Origin: Chara braunii
Taxonomy: Eukaryota; Streptophyta; Charophyceae; Charales; Characeae
DNA length: 21,341 bases
NCBI GenBank assembly: GCA_003427395.1
Contig: BFEA01000329.1
Span: 126,103 to 147,443, forward strand
Direction of reading: 5' to 3'
Shown: piece by piece, positions 9,239-18,163 of the stretch
Position numbering within the stretch: position 1 is the first letter of the stretch
Layout: every line of letters starts with the position of its first letter
Notes under the pieces: model-generated
Database searches by the model: none
What the model was told of the DNA's origin: nothing
What the model saw: only the letters and a program-made list of their open reading frames with translations
Program-made: the position numbers and the translations under genes

Positions 9239-9663
9239 CAAAGCTCCTACTTCCCACTGGCCTAGCACCACCCAGGATGGTGTCCGCCGTGCTTCAATGT
9301 CTACACTCCTCCTGCCAATAGTGACTAAACTCCTACCCTTGGTGTTTGCAATCCCCCTGGTAAACCTTTTGTAGAGATCCTGTACATTTTATAGAGGAAA
9401 CGCCTCTTTAGCCTGAAGGCAGGTCGCCACCAGCGATCCTGAAGTAATTAGCATCTTCCCCGGGTTGGCACTTGGACCTTTATGAAGTATCGGGTCCACA
9501 TTGGTCTTATCATAGTGCGGCTGCTGCAACCATTTGTTTCATGTCATTTTGTATCACGAAGTCAGAGTTCCCTCGTAGTTGATCATCTCTAGTGTCCCGT
9601 GAGATCATAGTTGGTTACAATGAGCCTTTGTCATGAATTGTAGATGAGACAACAGCATGCCTC
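9239..9663. other. No gene or repeat recognised
   Basis: Mixed-composition sequence, with stops in all frames and no splice or RNA signature that I could support. Confidence 0.55.
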
Positions 9664-9687
9664 CGTTCATTTTGCAACCCGTCCTTC

Positions 9688-9960
9688 GGTTGCCCTGAAG
9701 ATCAGAAGCTTAGGTTCCCCGTTGTCGGTCATTTCGTTAGCATCCCATCCTCCGTAGCCAATCGCATCCCATTTCACCCCCCTCAGCCTTCGTTGCAGTG
9801 ATCATTGCGACCCGACTTGTGGTTGCCCCGAAGCTTAGTAGGTCATCCTGTGCAGCCAACAGCTTCCCATTTGTCCACCCACAGCCTTCGTCGCAGTGAT
9901 CATCACCCGGATTTTGGTTGCTCAGTTCGACATCCGGTTGTTCCTGTTGCGGTTGTTGAT
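9688..9960 (+). repeat. Imperfect tandem repeat, about 98-133 base period
   Basis: ggttgcc(c/t)(c/t)gaag recurs at 9688 and 9821, with a shorter ggttgctc at 9916. cagccttcgt(t/c)gcagtgatcat recurs at 9784 and 9882 (period 98). The first interval is longer, as if it holds an extra 35 bases. Confidence 0.75.
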
Positions 9961-9988
9961 CCCATGCTGGCACTGTCGGCTCTGGCAT

Positions 9989-10030
9989 GGGGGGTTGAGG
10001 GTGGGAGGGGCGAGGAGGGGGGGAACGGGG
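9989..10030 (+). other. G-quadruplex-prone run
   Basis: Successive G runs (G6, G3, G3, G4, then a G7 run) are separated by loops of 1-6 bases, fulfilling the usual G3+ N1-7 pattern on the plus strand. Confidence 0.7.
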
Positions 10031-10035
10031 CACGG

Positions 10036-10467
10036 GATGGGCGTTGTGGATGCGAATACCCTTACAAGGGTACCCGCCCTGGTTTTTGCAAAGGACAGAA
10101 GATAGGTTTGGACTAAAGTTTCAGTGTTCCGCACGAGGCGCGGCTGCATCTGTGGTTTACGTTGACTGGATGGCTGACTAGAATAGAGAGTGTGTGGGCG
10201 CGCGGATATTGAGGCACGCGTGATCTTTTACTTGTTGATGATTGAAGAGTCGGCGTGATCGCCGACCAAATTTTTTGTTTATTTTTTTTTTCTGATTAAG
10301 TTATGATTAAAAAGATTATGTCTCGTTGATTGATGTGCTTGCCCGTGACCCATGCGTACGTACGGAGAACGACATCGACAACGAGGAGGCTTTGAAGTAT
10401 TCTTTTTTGGCCCGCACGTCGCGCAATGCCTGTTTAAGCTAGACGTCTGATAGAACTAGACCCGGCC
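10036..10467. other. Intergenic sequence with two perfect hairpins
   Basis: TACCCTT-AC-AAGGGTA lies at about 10057-10072. GTCGGCG-TGAT-CGCCGAC lies at 10249-10266 and is followed by a T-rich stretch. The second looks like a bacterial terminator, but nothing else here is bacterial. No gene seen. Confidence 0.6.
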
Positions 10468-11168
10468 TTGGGCCTAGCAATATTAGTTATTGCGTCAACT
10501 TTTCATTGGAGAGATTCAGGGATCGGGATCGAGATCGAGAGGCGACGACGCAGGAATATCAGAATGGTGCGAGGGCACCGAGGGGTCGAGGGCCCGACGG
10601 GTGTTATCCCCCTTGGTTTGGCCGATGGCGACGCCCGATCGGTGGTGGCCTTTTTTAAATATTTTATTTTAGCGTCATATTTTTATTTGCCTTTTATGCT
10701 CCGGCGTGTTGTTGACATGGGCGCCACGTCGAACTTAACGGCCGTTACGACAGTCAAGGACCTAGAGTGTGCGTCCCGTTTGACGGGTCCTCGTGTTTCG
10801 GGAGCTGCTGAAAGTCGTCTATTACTCCGCTGTTCAGAACAGGGCACGGTCAGGGCTTGGGGTTGTAACTGCACTTGGGGCAAAAGGGTCGGTAATGCTG
10901 AATGTATGCGGCCTACGTTTCGGGCCCGGTGACGTCGTGTGGGGGTGTGTTGTACTCGCAGGGCAGCCTGAAGTGCGACCACGAACTGTTTTCGTGACCA
11001 CGCCGAAGTTACCCCGTTCTACGGAGCCACATCTATGCTCAAGCCTCCAGCGACGGAGCATTCGGGAGCTGCACCCACCAGCAAGGGCGATATCTGCAGT
11101 AGTGGGTGGGTGGTACCGGCTAGGGGCTAGCCTGTAGCAGCAGGGCCGGGCCTTTTCAAAAAGACCAG
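10468..11168. other. Overlapping open frames, no gene supported
   Basis: A 154-codon plus frame (10468-10932) overlaps a 99-codon minus frame (10683-10982) and a 114-codon plus frame (10793-11137). None shows a domain, a consistent composition or splice sites. The 154-codon frame mixes an Arg-rich block with a hydrophobic patch at about residues 60-80. Confidence 0.4.
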
Positions 11169-11296
11169 GGTCATAGTGTGAGTATGACCTGAGCAGGGCG
11201 AGGGCACAGGGAGTGAGAGTGGCCGAGCGAAAGGCTATACAAGTGGCAGATCAGTCGGACCAGCTTGAGGCGGATCGTTCCCGAAGTTCCTTCGGG
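11169..11296. other. Two short perfect stem-loops
   Basis: GGTCATA-7-TATGACC occupies 11169-11189 and CCCGAAG-TTC-CTTCGGG occupies 11280-11296. Between them, agtggccgagcgaaaggc resembles the D-arm (A box) of a class II tRNA such as Ser or Leu. No matching B box or acceptor stem follows, so it is not called as a tRNA. Confidence 0.5.
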
Positions 11297-12127
11297 CTGG
11301 TCAAGGTAAGGCAGCGGGCGTTGCGCTAGCAGCAACAGGCAAGACAGCGGGAGTAACAGTAACGCAGCGGGGCGACGGGCGCTAAGGTACGAAAGCGGAG
11401 TGGTCGGTTAGGGAGGAGATAGACAACGAAAGTAAGGGGAGAAGGCGGGGTGAAAACAAAGGAAGGAAAAAGGGGGGTGCACCTGGACATAGGGCCCGCC
11501 AGGTACGTTGAGCAATAGAGATGATGGATATGGCGAGGGAGAGAACCGAGAGCGCACTTGATCCACAAGGAAATCAGGCGGGGAGAGATGCGAGATAGGG
11601 GTTTTAGCCTCGGGCGAATCCGATGGTGAAAGCAGATTGGCAGAAGGTGGAGTGTGAAGGGAGATAGAGAGGAAAGAGACCGCGCGGAGATATGGCGGGA
11701 GAAGATAAGGAATAAATAATCGAGTGAAAGAAGGAGTTAGATAGAGGTTTTGGGGTGGACGACCATGAATCTGCAGTTAGATTAGTTAGTAAACTAGCAG
11801 AATAGGAGTTAGTATGAAAGAAACCTGCGCGGGAGATGGCGGAGCGAGGGAAGAAGGAGGACGAAGATGGCATGACTTAGTTGATTATGAGCGGAATCGG
11901 GCAAGGGGGGGCTCGATTTGGAAGTTTAGGGCCATGGCGAATCCGATGGCAACGTCGGATTTTGCGTTGAAGGCGTGGTTTTGGGTGTAGGGAGGTTGCA
12001 GTTGCACTTGGGGGGGGGGGGAGAGAGAGAAGCTGGAAAACGGGATGTATCCGCCCATGTTCCAGCGGAACATTCGTTCGATTTTGCTCATCATTGGAGG
12101 TAGCGGGAGGATAGCCGCATGTTGGAG
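11297..12127. other. Purine-rich (plus strand) region, no gene supported
   Basis: Strong G/A bias across more than 500 bases, with a G12 run at 12010-12021 followed by a GA run. The phrase gcgaatccgatgg recurs at about 11615 and 11938; gcgcgg(g)agat(at)ggcgg recurs at about 11682 and 11828. Read on the minus strand this is pyrimidine-rich, like a promoter or leader. Its Ser/Phe/Pro-rich frames have no recognisable domain. Confidence 0.45.
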
Positions 12128-12217
12128 ACTTACCTTTAACTGCTGCGTCGCTCCGCCTACCGATTGAAGACTCCTTCCCGCTCTTCCCCTCGAGTGTACG
12201 CACGACAGCTCGTGCAC
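12128..12217 (-). other. Candidate short exon with a good 5' splice site
   Basis: On the minus strand an ATG at 12217 opens a 28-codon frame reaching AAAG|GTAAGT, a strong consensus donor whose GTAAGT occupies 12133-12128. The peptide is unremarkable and no partner exon could be found, so this may be a leader exon or chance. Confidence 0.2.
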
Positions 12218-12288
12218 CCAACTACGTTATAGCGGGAGATTTGTACGCACGACAACTCATGCACCCAGCTACGTTCTAGCGGGAGATT
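12195..12288 (+). repeat. 47-base tandem duplication
   Basis: Two copies begin tgtacgcacgaca at 12195 and 12242 and end in agcgggagat(t), with about four substitutions between them. Confidence 0.92.
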
Positions 12289-12309
12289 TGTTAGATCTCG
12301 TTCACCCTG

Positions 12310-12900
12310 TCACTGAGTAGTAGAGGTGGGGGTCACTCGGCTCGGGATGTCTGGGTTGCCTGAAAGTGATGACGAGAGCCTCTCGGAGTGACTCCCTCGT
12401 TCAGTGGGTGGTGGGAGCCAACAGTGCGTGGGGTTCGATCGCGATGTGAGTGAGTTGTGTTTGTCTTGCTCCGTGTCAGGTGTGTGGATGTCTGTGTCTG
12501 AGCTCTGTCGGGCAATCGCCTGTGTCTCGTTTGCTTTGTAGGTGGTTCGTTGTAGGGTGATGTGCTCACCCACGGGCCGTGTCGTCGTGGTTGCCACTTG
12601 TGTGCCCTATAGGTTGGTGGCCTTGTTGCTGGCGCCTTGTGCTCCGCTCCACAGTTGCCGCCCTGTTGGTCTGGTTGCCCTGTTGAGCCCAACAGGGCCG
12701 TTGCCTTGACTGCGTCGTCTCGTACTTCGCTTCACGGGTTCCGCGCTGCATCCGGTGTGTCGTGGCGATCCTTGCAGTCGATTGAGAAGGAAGTCAAGCG
12801 CTGAGGGTAACAGCGAGGCTGGCTGTGAGACTGCAAGCTCACCCGACAGTCGGTACTTGTCGTTGAACAAAGCAGCGGTAGACTAGTTACAGGGAGAAGA
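12310..12900. other. GT-rich region with GTTGCC repeats, no gene supported
   Basis: Minus-strand frames here are Thr/Arg/Gln-rich and overlap in all three phases, as expected of low-complexity sequence. A perfect hairpin CCCTGTTG-AGCC-CAACAGGG lies at 12678-12697, and the word gttgcc recurs around it. Confidence 0.5.
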
Positions 12901-13393
12901 CTTGGGGGTCAGTGATGTAGTGCCACTACGGCATGAGGAGGGGCCACCGTGTAACGAACTTGTTGTTTATCGTCGCACCGTTTGTAAGGGCTGACAGATT
13001 AAGAGTTTCTCCCCGATCTAGGGGTGCAGTACGACGACGACTGTTCTGAGGGGAGGTGTTGAAGCTTGGAGAAGTGGTTGTGAGGAGGGTTATTGTTGCG
13101 GTCTGGGAGGTTGTCAGGAGAACTGGGCTCAGCAGTTTGATTTTGGTTTGACCAAGCTCCTGCGTTTTGGCTACCATTGCGGGGCCCTCAGGCGAATCAA
13201 GATAACAAGGCCCTCTCCTGCGCGTCTGAGTGCACCCCTCTTGGATCTGAGAGTCTCAAATCTATCTTCGTCTGCCCTTCTAACTCTCAGTCTAGTCCTT
13301 GGTTATGAGAGGAAGGCGGCAGGCGGGATTGTAACCCGTAGGACTCGGACCGCAGCAAAACTTTGTGGGAAGTCCACCCACCAATTGCGGGAG
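12901..13393. other. Unassigned sequence
   Basis: A 95-codon plus frame (13148-13435) has no recognisable features. A donor-like aaag|gtaacc follows its stop, at about 13439. Nothing firm can be said. Confidence 0.45.
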
Positions 13394-13429
13394 CTCTGCC
13401 GGAACTCAAGAGGAGTTCTGAAGGCAGAG
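13394..13429. other. Compound 36-base hairpin
   Basis: The outer stem CTCTGCC/GGCAGAG and inner stem GAACTC/GAGTTC are both perfect, joined by a small asymmetric bulge and a 5-base loop. No function assigned. Confidence 0.7.
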
Positions 13430-13717
13430 AACTGAAAGGTAACCTTTTGTTTTCCTCTATAAACCCAGTTATAACCCCTATCTGTACTTCTTGCTATGTT
13501 TTGACTGAGTATACTACATGCATCCTATGTTGACTTTGGGTTTGACATTCAGGATATAAACCAGACTTAAATGAATGAATGCATGTGTAATCTCAGTTTC
13601 AGCTTTGTTGATTGTTTGAAAGCAGATTGTGAAACAAAAGGGGTGCATCAGGGGGGAGGCTGGGAAAAGGAGAGTTTTGTTTGATGCTTGGTTGGGTCAT
13701 TTAAAGTTGGGAAGTCC
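13430..13717. other. AT-rich spacer before the CCATAAG array
   Basis: No coding or RNA signal seen. Confidence 0.5.
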
Positions 13718-14183
13718 CCATAAGTTTGGGGAGACCCGGCCCTATGTTTTATTTTGGAATTGCTTGGAGAATCCAACATGTCCCATAAGTTTGGGTGGTC
13801 TGATTGCTCTGACTTGCGAGGGCTGTCTGTGCTTGACTTTCAGGAACCAAGCATGTCCTATTAGTTTGGGTGGCTTGGTGGCCTTGTTTAGGTTTCTTTT
13901 GTTTTCTTTGGTTCGGAACGAGGAGGTCTGAGCATTTCACATAAGTTTGGGTGACTCGGTCTCTTCCTGCTTTATTTCTGAGGGGATTTTGGCTGAGGAC
14001 AAGGCATGTCCCATAAGTTCGGGTGGCCTTGGCTCCATTCCACGCACAAGTTGATTCAGAGAGAAATGAATCAGACAGAGGACAAGACATGTCCCATAAG
14101 TTTGGGTGGTCTGGTCCAATGCCTCGTACATGTTGGAACCCGAAGGTTATAACTTGGCTATACTCTATTACTATTTTACTTAA

Positions 14184-14622
14184 ACCACCGGTCCCCCTGA
14201 CGTCAAAAACCTCAGGGGTACCAGTAGCGCCGTTTCACGACGGATACCGGTAGTACAATGTGGAAAACCGGTCCTCCTGACGTCAGAAATCATCAGGGGT
14301 GTCGGTAGCGCCGTTTCACAAAATTCGGAAATAAACAAAATCAGCGCGGTGAATATTTCACCATCAAAATGATTTGTTTTTTTTTTTTCTGATATTTTTC
14401 CCTGAACGATCACGACCTAATCTACGGACCCTCAAATTTTCAGACATTTTGATGATTTTTTCTGAGCAAACAAAATCGGCAAAGTTGCCACTTGCAAAAT
14501 GGCGGGATTGGACCCGTCGACATCCGTACAACCCGGCGTCTCCATACGGTCGCCGCCCCTCCGTACAACCCGGTCCTAACTCGCAGGGGCTAGGGGTTTT
14601 CGGTGGCGGGGCAACCGGTGGT
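14184..14622. mobile_element. 439-base non-autonomous DNA element with TTAA flanks
   Basis: The ends are ACCACCGGT (14184-14192) and its exact inverse ACCGGTGGT (14614-14622), directly flanked by TTAA at 14180-14183 and 14623-14626. TTAA duplication is typical of piggyBac-like and some other cut-and-paste families, although the termini do not match the usual piggyBac CCC start. No transposase is encoded, so it is a MITE-type element. It sits within the CCATAAG array: removing it with one TTAA shortens the 556-base gap between copies to 113. Confidence 0.65.
14187..14316 (+). repeat. 80-base tandem repeat inside the TTAA element
   Basis: Two copies begin accggtcc at 14187 and 14267 and both reach gtagcgccgtttcac. 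Each has a hairpin-forming segment around TGACGTCA; in the second copy CTGACGTCAG (14277-14286) is a perfect 10-base palindrome. TGACGTCA is also the classic bZIP (CRE-type) binding palindrome. Confidence 0.88.
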
Positions 14623-14939
14623 TTAAGAACAGGCTAGTCAGACAGGGTCCCATAAGTTTGGGTGGTCTGACTATAGCCCTATCATGAACTGAAGAAGATT
14701 ATAAACTAAGAGTAAACTGGTGGTAAGAAGGGGCAGACTGGACCGCGAACTAAGTTGATCGGTTCAGACATATGCTGCCTTATAAGACTAAGTCCCGATA
14801 ATTATATAAAGTTGGGATACTTAAACAGTTCAGGGCGACTAGAGTGGTCTAGTCACACGCCAAAAGAAGAGAGTAGTTGTGCCCTATGTTTTGTGTATAC
14901 TCAATGGCTAAGTTAGGCAAGTCCCATAAGTTTGGATGA

Positions 14940-15256
14940 CCTGATTTGATGCCTTATGTAAGCAGCGTATAAAGGGGCAAATCATTGAAAGACTACGAAC
15001 TATTGTTTGATAAAGTTGACTTGGGCTGGTGACAGTACTTACCTTTGTGGTTCGACCTTGCATGTGATTGAGTGAGGTCGCTACTTAGTCTGAGTTTCAG
15101 TTGACAGGTAGTTGCTTTAGTTGCTCGTCACGTGCTAGAGCGATAAGAGTCAGTTCAATTTTTGCATTTTCCTGAGCTAATTTTATTTTACTTAGGTCAA
15201 ATTTTCGCATTTTCTGGGATCTTTTGTTATACTTGGCTTTGTATAAATTTTGGTTA
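14940..15256. other. AT-rich sequence, no gene
   Basis: No coding signal. A donor-like AAAG|GTAAGT occurs on the minus strand near 15034-15043, with no associated frame. Confidence 0.5.
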
Positions 15257-15620
15257 GCGCTGCCAGAATTTCTGTAAATCCAAAGAGTTAGTCAATTTTC
15301 GACTTCTCAAAATTCAGCTTGTCTAAATGTCATACATGGCTTAGTGAAAATCTGGAAAGTCTCCTTTTCTAAAGGGAGTGCTGCCCAAACTTTTGCTAAT
15401 TCAGGAGGTCAGACAAAATTGGACTTTGGAAAGTTGACGACTATTTCTGTTCATATTCGGGCTGATATAAATTATGGAAAGACACTTTTCCTACGTGAAG
15501 CGCTTCCGAAATTTTCTTAGTTTAAAGGAGATAGGTTATATTTTGACAGGTGGCGATTTTGGCAATCCACCTTGGATAGGGGAGATTCTGCAATTAGTCT
15601 ACCTTTGTTTGGGCACTTGC
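15257..15620 (+). repeat. Diverged tandem repeat, three units of about 121 bases
   Basis: The phrase g(c/t)gct(g/t)cc followed by (a)aattttct-like text starts at 15257, 15378 and 15500 (steps 121 and 122). Each is preceded by related text (tata(c/t)...ggct...aaat...tgg). Identity is moderate, indicating an old array. Confidence 0.75.
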
Positions 15621-16200
15621 GTAGAGGTAGACCCAGGTCTAGTTAATTAGGAAGATCGTGATATGGAGATTACTCTTCATGGACTTATAGGCTTAACTTG
15701 GGGATTGGCATGTCTTGTGTTACAGATCCTCTTGATTTGTTCCGATTCAAGATCAGGACTAAAATTCAACTTGATCCTACGAGAATCACCTTCTGTTATC
15801 ACTGATAACAGATCGGTTGCTGATTCGTCGGTTTACGATTCAACTCCAATTCACTCTTGTCGCTCAACCTAATGACTTTAGCCCTGTGGTTTGAAATGTT
15901 TTATTGTGTTTTTACTCGAACTTTATTGAATGATCATCTAACAAAGGTACTGAGTATTTTATTGTTGGGAGGGTGCGCTAAGGTTGAGGTTTGTATGGTT
16001 AAAGCAAGGGGTGTGAGCGCAGAGAATGGTTGAAGTTGACCCCGTGTAATGCATAGACTTTTTAGTTAAATCTTTGATGTGATTGTAGGTACGTTTGGTG
16101 ATTCAGACTTTGGATTCGACTGTCTGCGATCATACAGATATATATGGCTGAGAGGAGTCCCACTGTGACTGTGAGAAGTGATCGTCCTATACTAATAACC

Positions 16201-16206
<6 letters not shown>
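15621..16206. other. AT-rich sequence with one perfect hairpin
   Basis: CTGTTATC-ACT-GATAACAG at 15793-15811 is a perfect 8-base stem with a 3-base loop. A 69-codon frame (15663-15872) has a hydrophobic N terminus, but nothing else supports a gene. Confidence 0.5.

Positions 16207-16258
<52 letters not shown>
16207..16258. repeat. (TA)n microsatellite
   Basis: 26 TA units immediately left of the transposon terminus. Confidence 0.97.
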
Positions 16259-16261
<3 letters not shown>

Positions 16262-16271
16262 GGTCACCAGC

Positions 16272-16313
16272 CCGTACGTACGGAGGTCACCGGGCAGACC
16301 TCCGTATGTACGG
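16272..16313. other. 17-base-stem subterminal hairpin
   Basis: CCGTACGTACGGAGGTC (16272-16288) pairs with GACCTCCGTATGTACGG (16297-16313) over 16 of 17 positions, the exception being a G-T wobble, with an 8-base loop. It lies just inside the left end of the transposon. Confidence 0.85.
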
Positions 16314-16373
16314 ACGTTCGGGGTCCCGTACGGGGTCCGAACCGGACGGAGTTCGGCCCTCGCCAAAAATTAT

Positions 16374-16740
16374 TTCGGGGCCTAAAGTTAATTATTGTTT
16401 TCCAAAGTTTTTTTTGTAAGTTTTCTATGACGTGAGGTACATGCCTGTAAATTTTCAAGTCATTTGGATAAGCCAAATAAGAATTAAAAATCTCCAATGA
16501 TGGCGGTATCAAAACGTGTTCGCCCACGTATTTTTTCACTTTTTACTTTTTGTTTTCACATTAGTTCGGGGTCTAAAACATTTTATTATTTTTTGAAACT
16601 TTTTTAGTGGGTTTTGGATTATGTGAAGTACACATTTGTTAATTTTCAGGGCATTTAGCTATGCCAAAAAAAAATGAAAAATCGCCAAAAGATGGCGGTG
16701 TCGAAAACATGCTCGCGCACTCACTAAATTTAATTCCCTT
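16374..16740 (+). repeat. Diverged 191-base tandem duplication inside the transposon
   Basis: ttcgggg(c/t)ctaaa begins the copies at 16374 and 16565. Both continue through (a/t)aattttca, a gatggcggt block and a final gctcgc or gttcgcccac segment. A weaker relative (aattttcagacatttt ... aaaatggcggg) occurs at about 14434-14506 inside the TTAA element. Confidence 0.8.
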
Positions 16741-16803
16741 TTTATTTTTATTTATTTTTATTTATTTTTATTTATTTTTATTTATTTTTATTTATTTTTA
16801 TTA
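16739..16803 (+). repeat. 10-base AT-rich minisatellite
   Basis: About six copies of tttttattta. A T20 run follows further downstream at 16932-16951. Confidence 0.93.
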
Positions 16804-17040
16804 TTAGTATTTGTTTTCCGTATTTTATTTTTATTTCCAATTTGGTAAGGAATTCGGATGTAATGCTCTGGCAAATCTTGTATAATTGATTTTCTCCATA
16901 ACATATCTTGTTTTCAGATTTGTTTGATGACTTTTTTTTTTTTTTTTTTTTGGTCCGCGTTCGACCCGAACGGCCGAGCGCATCCCCAAGGGGTCCCATA
17001 CGTTCGGGCGTTCGGCCCGTCCCAAACGCCGGTTACCCTG

Positions 17041-17055
17041 TATATATATATATAT
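17041..17055. repeat. (TA)n microsatellite
   Basis: About seven TA units at the right terminus of the transposon. Confidence 0.95.
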
Positions 17056-17159
17056 GTATGTTTATGGCTTGGGTATTTTCGCGCGACCTACTGGGACCAC
17101 GCGTAAGGGTTAAACAGATCGTGCGTTTGAGAGACGAGGGAGATACCCCGTTATCCTCT

Positions 17160-18161
17160 GCTTTTTAGAATTCTATGGTTGAACGTTGTAGTCCGTGGCA
17201 GCCGTCAAAGTCAAACCCCTTGACTTCTTTCCAGGCCCTAGGTGAAGGAGTTGGTCTCCAGGACAATAAGAGACGATTGCCACTACACGTATGAACCTGT
17301 GTACCACCCACTCTCCGCAGGGTGCAGAAGAGGGTGTGGTTTTCAACCGCACTTGGCAGTTGTCCAGCGTCGAGAGATCAATCCCTCAAGGCGCGTGTCA
17401 GCCGACACTTGAGTGTCGAAATACGACCCTCGAGATTAGCGAGGACTGCATGAGTATGGGTATTACATAGTATGCCATCATTGTGACTGTCTGCGCATGC
17501 TTGCATTGCGAGTCGATATGAGTTAGCCCTGCATCCGCGCGGTTTTATACTAAGTCTCACGCGCGACGCCTATTCGATTTCCGCATCGAAGAGTTATGGG
17601 ATGGATACTAACGGACAAAGAGTGTTGTCGTGTTGTTTGTTCAAGTGTCGTTTTGTATATGTGTATGTACGTACATGGGTGTGTGTGCCCTTATTTTTAT
17701 GTTCTTTAGAGTGGTGTATGCGTGGTGTGTGGGACGCGTCCTAGTCGACCGACGACGAGTCGCGCTTGGAACCTCAGCCCCCCAAGATGTCAGTTCACGT
17801 ACGGGTTCGATAGAGGCGTAAAACCGTGTGTACCCCCTATGCTACAGCGAACGAGAAACGCCCTCGGCTGGTCCACCTCTGCGATTGGAACTGATCAGCT
17901 TTCGTACTGTGGACTGGTAGCTCAGCGGGGATACGCCCACTGAAGGGAGGTGACAACTCCCGTAAGGTGAAGGTAAGTTGTGCCTCACGTAGGCCCTATC
18001 CTGTCGTAGGGGCTCGCGAGAGGTATGGCTAGCGCACTCGGTCGGAGCGACTTGCGGAAGCTCTGTGTATATTCGTGACGAAGGAACATACCAACTCCTG
18101 CGTGGCGCGGCCGGGAGGGTCCCGTGCTGCCTTGTGCGGTGTCGGACCGATGCGCTCGACA
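17160..18161 (+). mobile_element. LTR retrotransposon, 3' part of the 5' LTR (left boundary not placed)
   Basis: The assignment rests on the primer-binding site that starts two bases after CA at 18160-18161, the usual last dinucleotide of an LTR. The region has LTR-like features: no coding frame, a TATA-like ttttatacta at about 17543-17552, and GC-rich transcribed-leader-like sequence after it. I could not find the TG left end, a target-site duplication or a second LTR copy in the window, so the left coordinate is arbitrary. The LTR could start far upstream and include the repeats at 13.7-17 kb. Confidence 0.45.
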
Positions 18162-18163
18162 TG

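Larger units (their letters stand above)
13718..14936 (+). repeat. Array of eight CCATAAGTTTGGG motifs
   Basis: Copies of the core start at 13718, 13783, 13858, 13939, 14011, 14094, 14650 and 14924. Most extend to about 20 bases, as in (tgtc)ccataagtttgggtggtctg. The first six are spaced 65, 75, 81, 72 and 83 bases apart. Spacers are mostly unrelated, except that the copies at 14011 and 14094 share gaggacaaggcatgtc-type upstream text. A phrase gccctatgtttt also occurs twice, at about 13739 and 14880. The sixth and seventh copies are separated by the TTAA-flanked element. Confidence 0.9.
16259..17040. mobile_element. 782-base non-autonomous DNA transposon with CAGGGT termini
   Basis: The left end CAGGGTCACCAGC abuts the TA run at 16258. 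The right end GCCGGTTACCCTG (inverse CAGGGTAACCGGC) abuts another TA run at 17041. The terminal inverted repeat matches at 11 of 13 positions, and the TA flanks fit the TA target site of the Tc1/mariner superfamily, several of whose members start CAGGG. Both subterminal regions are GC-rich, with related gttcggg and ggggtcccgtacg-like words; the centre is AT-rich and carries a 191-base duplication. No transposase frame is present. Confidence 0.65.

Noticed and set aside
10249-10290. Rho-independent terminator (perfect GC stem then T-rich)
   Set aside because: No bacterial gene or operon is nearby; in this eukaryotic context it is just a hairpin.
11215-11290. tRNA-Ser/Leu-like gene (agtggccgagcgaaaggc)
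   Set aside because: It resembles an A box, but there is no GGTTCRANYCC B box, anticodon arm or acceptor stem pairing.
11457-11479. Polypurine tract plus TG as a 3' LTR start
   Set aside because: The whole 11.2-11.9 kb region is purine-rich, so a purine tract before TG is expected by chance, and no LTR copy matches elsewhere.
13718-14936. CRISPR-like array of short repeats and unique spacers
   Set aside because: The repeats are short and degenerate, spacing varies from 65 to over 250 bases, no cas gene is present and the DNA is eukaryotic.
17912-17985. tRNA-like start (ggtagctcagcgggg)
   Set aside because: The A box-like word is followed by no B box or cloverleaf; it lies in the presumed LTR.
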